Positions 7,801-12,036 of a stretch of 12,036 nt of DNA are shown piece after piece. Below the pieces are notes generated by a model. That model was not told the origin of the DNA. It was given only the letters and a program-made list of their open reading frames with translations, and searched no databases. The translations under genes and the position numbers were made by a program. Position 1 is the first letter of the stretch. Each line of letters opens with the position of its first letter. The stretch is from an uncultured Collinsella sp. (GTDB lineage Bacteria; Actinomycetota; Coriobacteriia; Coriobacteriales; Coriobacteriaceae): contig CAKUCJ010000015.1 in assembly GCA_934643435.1 (NCBI GenBank), positions 1 to 12,036 of the forward strand, in the 5' to 3' direction.

Positions 7801-8006
7801 TCGATTGCGGCGCATTTGAGATGTCGTATGCCAAGACCGACGCCTACGCCGCGCTCGAAGCGAGCCGCCGCGCCCTCACCATTGCCGGTGTTGACGGCCC
7901 GCGTCTGGCTTGCGCTTACACCGAGGACGATCTGCCGCACAACGTCAATCCGACAAACATCGCTACGGTGTCCGAGGTCGTGACCGAGGTCATTCGTCGT
8001 TCGTAG
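4881..8006 (+). CDS. Membrane-embedded M28 aminopeptidase-like protein, probably inactive, with ~650-residue disordered insertion
   Basis: A 1041-residue protein built on an M28 aminopeptidase fold that is interrupted three times. Residues 1-55 resemble the M28 N-terminus; a hydrophobic hairpin follows (about 56-95); then NVIAYH and VVVVAHYDS (H138, D140), the M28 metal-site strand; a second hairpin (about 157-212); then SVCNKSSVAAML (C222), where M28 enzymes have a D-N-x-S-G metal-binding motif. About 242-890 is Ala/Glu/Pro/Asp-rich and low-complexity, with a likely coiled coil (520-555), T-T-S-F-E repeats (567-610), a basic patch KRGLGGLFGRKKK (819-831) and a tryptophan-bearing acidic segment (839-869). 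The fold resumes at 891-1041: IWFVATGASDCDGAG has S909-D910 for the catalytic E-E, NLES (E936) replaces N-x-D, and AYTEDD lacks the last ligand His. Both hairpins should return to the cytoplasm, and there is no signal peptide. Most ligands are changed, so it is probably a pseudo-enzyme or scaffold. Fold confidence is moderate to high; function is unknown. Confidence 0.82.
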   Translation: MANTQNYINHLLQNTGITPACSEEERLAAEDIAQIFRNHGFDPEVQEFNAPAPSRLAFAVTGILAFAGALLMGIGGGIGLVGTLLAIIGAVLYVLERTGRPVISRLGKTGVSQNVIAYHKASGPLASPRNRPVVVVAHYDSPRAELLAREPYAPYRALVAKLLPIATVAPAAIAILRILPLPGVLKVLLWIVAILASLVALANAANIISNRFILPYTSGSVCNKSSVAAMLGVMDNVAPYQGENEFPDDIPFDTYFGEQKRRAEEMARAAAEYAAAQQQNDYGNTIEYEEPAYTEDEFGQPAAPEAESTQDEAFDGQIDGFEGASADETLIGVIAPEVQGQDALSEEPVADEPAALEAVEPEPKLYRNAAGNIRFGSDAIRALGMLPESCTLDYEEGEEPSFEPAPAATAPASPAVPAEPVAASPVEAEPEVANEADPAAGLDILATSAPVQAEADGADEDYDEYPQRVSYESDTDFSAELPATTPHADIASAFSSIGASASSFFKGALAKGKKFVDDFEEKRAAAREAAEQEAIAQQQAAEAERERAAQEFEQNESEPAPTADVADATTSFEAPQPASADIAEGTTSFEAQQPIDSTVSFDATMTFEKQGTAIAEPLSASAEDESAAGDTVVADVVEVDSNALDAAEEQVEADLPPVVEQEVEPAAAEAPQKDESRPYSTQIFTMPAPSDPGATVAASTPTQTETVDSLMAQISSQTSPRPQMNIPDPASAPAPMPSASPLASVPDPSLPSMQQANVASRTSLFDLPDPSAQVNDPFATAQGLEPTSAPVVPPMASASDVQPLETISAPAAATSKPQKRGLGGLFGRKKKNEQDSMSDWLGVEDDYDAKKSGRGIGSWDNFEDDDDGWKGGATSSDGASSEDMLAAVASMGDDELLGHDIWFVATGASDCDGAGMKAFLAAHRDKLRGVFFINLESVGAGRLSVVTVEGEQQLLKGDRRIMNLVNKVCKSFHVDCGAFEMSYAKTDAYAALEASRRALTIAGVDGPRLACAYTEDDLPHNVNPTNIATVSEVVTEVIRRS

Positions 8007-8027
8007 GTTGATCTCTAAGGAGTCAGC

Positions 8028-8246
8028 GTGTTTTCGTATATCAAGCGCCATTGGCCCGTCTATCTCATCTTGGCCCTGATCGCCATTGCTCTTGGTTTTG
8101 GGGCCGCCTATGTCGTGGGAGTCAAAGGCTCGACGCCTGAATCCACAATCAACGAAGAGGTGGAACACGAGCAGAGTTTGGGTGCCGACGGCATCTCCGA
8201 GTCCGATCAGGCACTCATCGACGGTGGGTCTGCATCCGCGGAATAG
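8028..8246 (+). CDS. Small single-pass membrane protein
   Basis: A 72-residue protein I do not recognise. GTG start at 8028, with AAGGAG at 8017-8022 five bases upstream, which decides the start. A short positive N-terminus (K6, R7, H8) is followed by one membrane helix (about 11-32, YLILALIAIALGFGAAYVVG) and an acidic, probably disordered 40-residue tail with no cysteine. The positive-inside rule predicts the tail outside the membrane. It begins 21 bases after the stop of the M28-like membrane protein gene with no terminator between, so the two are almost certainly cotranscribed and may interact in the membrane. A terminator follows at 8265. Uncleaved signal anchor is more likely than a cleaved signal peptide because no A-x-A site follows the helix. 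Confidence 0.8.
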   Translation: MFSYIKRHWPVYLILALIAIALGFGAAYVVGVKGSTPESTINEEVEHEQSLGADGISESDQALIDGGSASAE

Positions 8247-8264
8247 CTACTGCGCTACATATGA

Positions 8265-8302
8265 AAAAAGAGGCGAGCCGGGAGACTGGCTCGCCTCTTT
8301 TT
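8265..8302. terminator. Strong bidirectional intrinsic terminator
   Basis: A perfect 15-base inverted repeat (8265-8279 and 8288-8302) encloses an 8-base loop. The GC-rich core GAGGCGAGCC/GGCTCGCCTC is flanked by A5 on one side and T5 on the other, so each strand ends its hairpin in a U run. It lies between the convergent ends of the M28-like operon (+) and the adhesin gene (-), 6 bases from the latter's stop, and should end both transcripts. Confidence 0.93.
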
Positions 8303-8308
8303 ATTGAG

Positions 8309-11300
8309 CTAGCGACGTTTCGATGCCAGCTTTAGGCGGGCAAACCAGATGGCGGCGGCGCCGGTTGTCACGAAGGCCGTGAGGCAGGCGGCGATGGGGA
8401 TAGAGCCCGTTGCTGGTAAATCTTGCGGCATGGCGCATCGCTGGATGACGTAATCATCGTCATGCGATTCAAGGTCATTGCCACCGCCATTGCGACAGAG
8501 GTCGACATGAGCACTATTGGTTAGCGCGGTCTGAGGCGTATAGGATGATGTGGCTTGCATATGGATTACGGCACCGTGAATATCCGAAGCAAGGGTGGCA
8601 CTCGCGTCATCAAGATCGTCGTGCTCATCTTTGAGGCCCTCGCGGGTCCAAGATTCAACAGTATCTCTTGTTGTGAAGTCGGCCGATACGGCACCGTACT
8701 CAAAACGAATGCCCGTGATGGTGGCGTCGCTCAAAAGATTGAGTTCTTTCGCTTCGAGGGTGACCGACTCCGTCGTCGGGATGTCGGCTTTCCAAAGGTG
8801 CCAGCCGTCGTAATCGACCATGCGCCGGTCCTCGCCTAGCAGACTCTTGACTTCATCCGTTTCGAGCCAGGGGTTTTCGTGCCCGCCGCCAAGTGTCGCG
8901 TTGGCTTCCTCGCTTGTGTCCACCGTCCCCGCCGGAGTCGTTCGATACCACACATTACAAAGGCCATTGAGGTCACCGGTTGCGACGGGGGTTTCGATGG
9001 CGATGAGTTTTGCCGCACCATCCTTGGCACATTCAAGGTCATCGGTGACGGTAAACTCATCGACCCAGGTATTTGACTCATTTCTGGCATCGATGGTGTA
9101 GGAGAAGGCGCCCTGCGTGTTAGTCTGTGCCTCAGCTTTATTTTTACCGTCGCCGTTTGCCACAAATTCCTTTCCGGTGGGCTGGGCGATCTCCTGACGC
9201 TTGTCGACGCTCCCCTTGATTTTGATGGGCGCGTCCTTCATGGTCACGGCCTGTGCTTCTCCCGTAGCTTTAATTTCAAACGTCATCTCCTCGGCAAGGT
9301 CGTAGGTGCGCGGGGAGATCAGTTCGCGCAAGGTATAGGTGCCAGGAGAAAGATGCTCGATGCGGTGCGGCTTGTCCAAGGAGGTCCAAGCGTCAATTTC
9401 CGCGCCGTCGGTGCCGTAGATGGCGAGCTTGGCGCCTTCCACTTCATGCTTGCCGGTCAGGTCGACTTTGGAGATATCGACTTTGGTGTAGTCATCGGAA
9501 ACGTCGAGGTGCGCTTTGATTACGGGCGTTTCCTGGTCGGCGTACGATAACTCAACGGTATGAGCGTTTTGGTCGAGTAGATATCCTTCAGGTGCCTGCA
9601 CCTCGACAACTTCGTAGGTGACGGTTCCGCGCCCCATCGAAAGATGGTCCGCGCATGCAAACCCCTGCTCGTCGGTCGTGATGGTAGCGACGGTCTCGCC
9701 GTCAAGGGCGACAATGCTGCCATCGGGACGTATGATATCGCCGATGGCGCGGATGTCAAAAACAGCACCGGAAAGGGCATGCCCGCCTACGGCATCATTC
9801 TTAACGACCTCGATGGTTCCGGTTGCCGGCTCGTCATAAAACGAGGCGATCGCAACGGGTGTCAGGTTCATATCGACAGGGATCGTTATCTCTAAATCAT
9901 CTCCGCGCAGGTAGGGTTCCTTGGCCAAAGCCTCTCGCACGTAATAGGTGCCCGGGTTCAGAGATTCGGGTAAGGTGACGGCACCGGTCTCATCGGTCGT
10001 GAAAGTATTCATGATCTGGTGAGTCGGATGCCAGCATGTCTGCGAGATCGGTTCACGGTTGCTGTCGAGCAGCTGGAATGTGAACCCGGCGAGCGGCACG
10101 GGGGAGCCGGTCTGGGCGTCGCGCTTTACGATTTGAAGGTGCGTCGACAGCGCGTGATTATCAACGATGTACTGAAGTTCTGCACCGTCCGCGATCTGTT
10201 CTGCCGTGATGGTCCATTCTCCCGTCTGCTTAAAGCCCTCGGGAACAGTGTTGGCAACCTCTCGAACGGTGTAGCCGGCACGGTCATACGGTATGGTTCC
10301 GTGGACGCCATCGGGGCGTTCGCCTACGCCAAACCACGCTTTGGTCAGATCTTTGGTTGATGCGAAGCCGTAAATATTGCTGGTCAGCGTTCCGACAACT
10401 TGCTGCGAGCTGTTACTGACGACCTCAAAGACCACGCCGTCCGCTGGCTGCTCTATGCCAGACTCATCGCTATTGCCGTAGTCCTTGAACTTTGAAATCT
10501 CAAGGTCAAAAGCGATAGGGATGTCGGGAATGCGGATCTCGATTTCGACGACGCCCATATCTCCGAGCTGGTCGGCGCCGACGGTGTAGCTCCAGGTTTC
10601 ATCGGAGGGCAGATAGCCCTCGGGCGCTTTCGACTCATAGATGGTAAAGGTGCCCAGAGGGATGTCGGTGAGCGTCGCCCGGCCGTCCTCGTCCGTCGTG
10701 AGGGTGTGTGTCCAACCGGGGGTTGACTGTGAGACGCAGGTGAACTCAGCACCGGCAAGTGATGTGCCGACCTGAGGGCCGGCGCCCGTCGCGGCATCGA
10801 CCTTTGCGATGCGCAGGGTAATGGTGCCGGGCTGCTCATCGATGACGACGTGCCCACCATTATTTCCGGTGGAAAAGGTGATGCGGTCGCTTCGGAGGAT
10901 ATAACCCGCCGGGGCTTTGGTCTCGACCAGATAATATGCCGTGTTGGGCAAAAGTGTCGCCTGTGCGCGGCCGTCGCCGTCCATCTGGATGCTGCCGACA
11001 CGCTTATCGCCAGCGCTTTCATAGATGTCGAACCTCGCCCCATCGAGCTTGTAGGTATCGTTTTTGCTGGTGACATTAGCGTTGGCAGACTGTTTTTGGA
11101 AGGACACGGAGATGGCCGGAAGCACGTAGAGCATGTCCTGACGTTTACTGCCGCCCGACACGGTTCCTAGATAGCGCCGCGCCCGGTGCGGTGCGGCTTT
11201 GATGCTTCCCGACTTGGCGCTGTCGTGGAGCCAACGGGCGGCGGCAACGACCTCGTTGTCACCGGTAAAGTTACCGCTCTTCGCGACGCCTTGGGCGGTT

Positions 11301-11740
11301 GTATATGAAAAAGACCCGTCGGTGTGGGTGGTACCGTTGAGCATCCAGACGGCAAGCTGAGTTGCGGCGCGTGCGCGATCGGGGGACAGGTTATGTCCGC
11401 CAAAGGACGTGGCGGTGGGGTAACCATGACAGATAATTGCCGCAAACTCGTCTTCGAGCCACACCCAGCCTTGATTGTAGGTGAGCCAGGGGCCGCCAGG
11501 TGTGCTGGGACCAAAGCGCTCTTGATTCATGCAGTAGGCGATGGAAGAATCCTGTGCCTCGTATTTGCCAACTCCAAAGGGTCCGCATTCATCACTAATG
11601 GTGCGGAACCCGAGTGAATCATAGCCGTCGACAGCGAGCGCGACACCCGGTGTCATGCAGCCTATAAGCAAAAAGAGGATTAGGAGCAGCGATCCTGCTG
11701 TGATTGCGCTGTGGACAGAGTGCGTGGGTGCGTTGGACAT
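8309..11740 (-). CDS. Thioester-domain, CnaB-repeat surface adhesin with LPATG sorting signal
   Basis: A 1143-residue cell-wall-anchored protein. The start is firm: AAGGAG (plus-strand 11746-11751) precedes ATG 11740 and an in-frame TAA lies four codons upstream. A hydrophobic signal sequence (about 12-36, A-L-A before V37) leads into a thioester domain: AYCMNQ (C70) and ATQLAVW (Q128) match the Cys and the TQxA-[IV]-W motif that form the internal Cys-Gln bond used for covalent binding to host amines. Six CnaB/SpaA-like domains follow, at about 208-304, 305-405, 408-530, 532-636, 641-745 and 752-840. Each pairs a strand lysine (K216, K313, K417, K539, K647, K758) with a late glutamate (E273, E369, E494, E603, E713, E806), often in the ExKAPxGY form, as in isopeptide-stabilised domains. 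A C-terminal domain (about 843-1090) precedes LPATG (1108-1112), a hydrophobic stretch and K-R-R. No sortase or pilin gene is in the window. It could be a stand-alone adhesin or a pilus tip subunit. Confidence 0.94.
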   Translation of the reverse strand: MSNAPTHSVHSAITAGSLLLILFLLIGCMTPGVALAVDGYDSLGFRTISDECGPFGVGKYEAQDSSIAYCMNQERFGPSTPGGPWLTYNQGWVWLEDEFAAIICHGYPTATSFGGHNLSPDRARAATQLAVWMLNGTTHTDGSFSYTTAQGVAKSGNFTGDNEVVAAARWLHDSAKSGSIKAAPHRARRYLGTVSGGSKRQDMLYVLPAISVSFQKQSANANVTSKNDTYKLDGARFDIYESAGDKRVGSIQMDGDGRAQATLLPNTAYYLVETKAPAGYILRSDRITFSTGNNGGHVVIDEQPGTITLRIAKVDAATGAGPQVGTSLAGAEFTCVSQSTPGWTHTLTTDEDGRATLTDIPLGTFTIYESKAPEGYLPSDETWSYTVGADQLGDMGVVEIEIRIPDIPIAFDLEISKFKDYGNSDESGIEQPADGVVFEVVSNSSQQVVGTLTSNIYGFASTKDLTKAWFGVGERPDGVHGTIPYDRAGYTVREVANTVPEGFKQTGEWTITAEQIADGAELQYIVDNHALSTHLQIVKRDAQTGSPVPLAGFTFQLLDSNREPISQTCWHPTHQIMNTFTTDETGAVTLPESLNPGTYYVREALAKEPYLRGDDLEITIPVDMNLTPVAIASFYDEPATGTIEVVKNDAVGGHALSGAVFDIRAIGDIIRPDGSIVALDGETVATITTDEQGFACADHLSMGRGTVTYEVVEVQAPEGYLLDQNAHTVELSYADQETPVIKAHLDVSDDYTKVDISKVDLTGKHEVEGAKLAIYGTDGAEIDAWTSLDKPHRIEHLSPGTYTLRELISPRTYDLAEEMTFEIKATGEAQAVTMKDAPIKIKGSVDKRQEIAQPTGKEFVANGDGKNKAEAQTNTQGAFSYTIDARNESNTWVDEFTVTDDLECAKDGAAKLIAIETPVATGDLNGLCNVWYRTTPAGTVDTSEEANATLGGGHENPWLETDEVKSLLGEDRRMVDYDGWHLWKADIPTTESVTLEAKELNLLSDATITGIRFEYGAVSADFTTRDTVESWTREGLKDEHDDLDDASATLASDIHGAVIHMQATSSYTPQTALTNSAHVDLCRNGGGNDLESHDDDYVIQRCAMPQDLPATGSIPIAACLTAFVTTGAAAIWFARLKLASKRR

Positions 11741-11850
11741 GGCTGCTCCTTATCCCTCGTGCGCCGCACGGGGAGGTTGCGACGCGTGAGACGAGGCTAC
11801 CCCCGAGGTTCATGCGGGTAAGTACCGGAAGCTGACCAAACGCTTGCCCG
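11741..11850 (-). promoter_or_regulatory. Leader region of the adhesin gene with competing hairpins
   Basis: On the minus strand a compact hairpin, CGTGC-GGC-GCACG (plus 11758-11770), sits about 7 bases upstream of the ribosome-binding site. An alternative six-base pairing, CCTCGT (plus 11791-11796) with ACGAGG (plus 11755-11760), uses part of the same strand, so the two cannot form together. Further upstream TACCC and GGGTA can pair. I recognise no known riboswitch consensus and no convincing promoter for the adhesin. Confidence 0.3.
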
Positions 11851-11918
11851 ATATCTGATAAATGGCACCCGTGAAAAACAATGGGATAAAACTGCAGGTA
11901 AATACTGGTGAAGAGAAG

Positions 11919-11941
11919 GTGGCAAAGGTCCCTGTCTCCAC
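11919..11941. repeat. Imperfect dyad in the right intergenic region
   Basis: GTGG at 11919-11922 and CCAC at 11938-11941 flank a core containing AGG/CCT, giving imperfect dyad symmetry, and TCTCCACA at its right end recurs at 11965-11972. It may be the remnant of a dispersed intergenic palindrome or a regulator site; the symmetry is short, so chance is possible. Confidence 0.2.
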
Positions 11942-11994
11942 AATTGGCTTAATTCAGAAACGATTCTCCACAGCTAAAACAAGCATCGCCACCC

Positions 11995-12024
11995 TTGTAT
12001 CAAACAAGACAACCGCGTTATACT
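11995..12024 (+). promoter_or_regulatory. Sigma70-type promoter reading out of the right edge
   Basis: TTGTAT (11995-12000) and TATACT (12019-12024) are separated by 18 bases, a good promoter pair. It points away from the adhesin, so it should serve a gene beginning beyond 12036. A CTTGT-ATCAA-ACAAG dyad (11994-12008) overlaps the -35 box and could be an operator. Confidence 0.6.
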
Positions 12025-12036
12025 AGCCAACACACA

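Noticed and set aside
5118..8168. Open reading frame of about 1016 codons on the minus strand, opposite the M28-like gene
   Set aside because: It is rich in Arg/Gly/Leu in the way expected from the reverse of GC-biased codons, has no recognisable domain, and the plus strand carries the coherent M28 motifs, ribosome-binding site and operon structure.
8309..11740. Possibility that the adhesin is a major pilin
   Set aside because: I saw no clear pilin motif lysine near the N-terminus and the presence of a thioester domain fits an adhesin or tip subunit better; no sortase gene is in the window to decide.
11741..12036. Search for CRISPR repeats, tRNA, insertion-sequence ends and known riboswitches in the right intergenic region
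   Set aside because: No regularly spaced repeats, cloverleaf, transposase fragment or recognised riboswitch consensus was seen; only the leader hairpins, a weak dyad and the edge promoter are supported.

Overview
The window is high-GC DNA with long, tightly packed genes. A PafB/PafC-like pair of WYL regulators and a large Gram-positive cell-wall-anchored adhesin both point to an actinobacterium. The overall look fits a gut member of the Coriobacteriia such as Collinsella; this assignment is inferred from gene content and style, since no rRNA or other taxonomic marker lies in the window.

Layout. (1) 1-2760, +: the 3' part (919 codons) of a DinG-type helicase with an N-terminal DEDDh exonuclease domain; the window opens inside exonuclease motif I. 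(2) 2757-4683, -: two overlapping genes for WYL-domain regulators in PafB-then-PafC order, convergent with the helicase gene and sharing 4 bases with its end. (3) 4684-4880: a divergent control region with a perfect 10-base direct repeat spaced 42 bases apart and a partial match to the actinobacterial RecA-NDp (PafBC-type) promoter. (4) 4881-8246, +: a two-gene unit encoding a 1041-residue membrane protein built on an M28 aminopeptidase fold, and a 72-residue single-pass membrane protein. The M28 fold is interrupted by membrane hairpins and about 650 low-complexity residues, and it has lost most metal ligands. (5) 8265-8302: a strong bidirectional terminator. (6) 8309-11740, -: a 1143-residue surface adhesin with a signal peptide, a thioester domain, six CnaB-like domains, a C-terminal domain and an LPATG sorting signal. 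(7) 11741-12036: a 296-base intergenic region with the adhesin leader on the minus strand and a good sigma70-type promoter reading rightward out of the window.

How the parts may work together. A DinG-family helicase-nuclease beside a PafBC-like pair suggests a DNA-damage or single-stranded-DNA response neighbourhood, and the pair may also act on the divergent M28-like operon through the repeats between them. The adhesin is a separate unit, insulated by the terminator and probably used for covalent attachment to host or matrix ligands. The most unusual item is the M28-like protein: a probable pseudo-enzyme whose cytoplasmic insertion carries repeated T-T-S-F-E segments that resemble phospho-threonine sites read by FHA domains.
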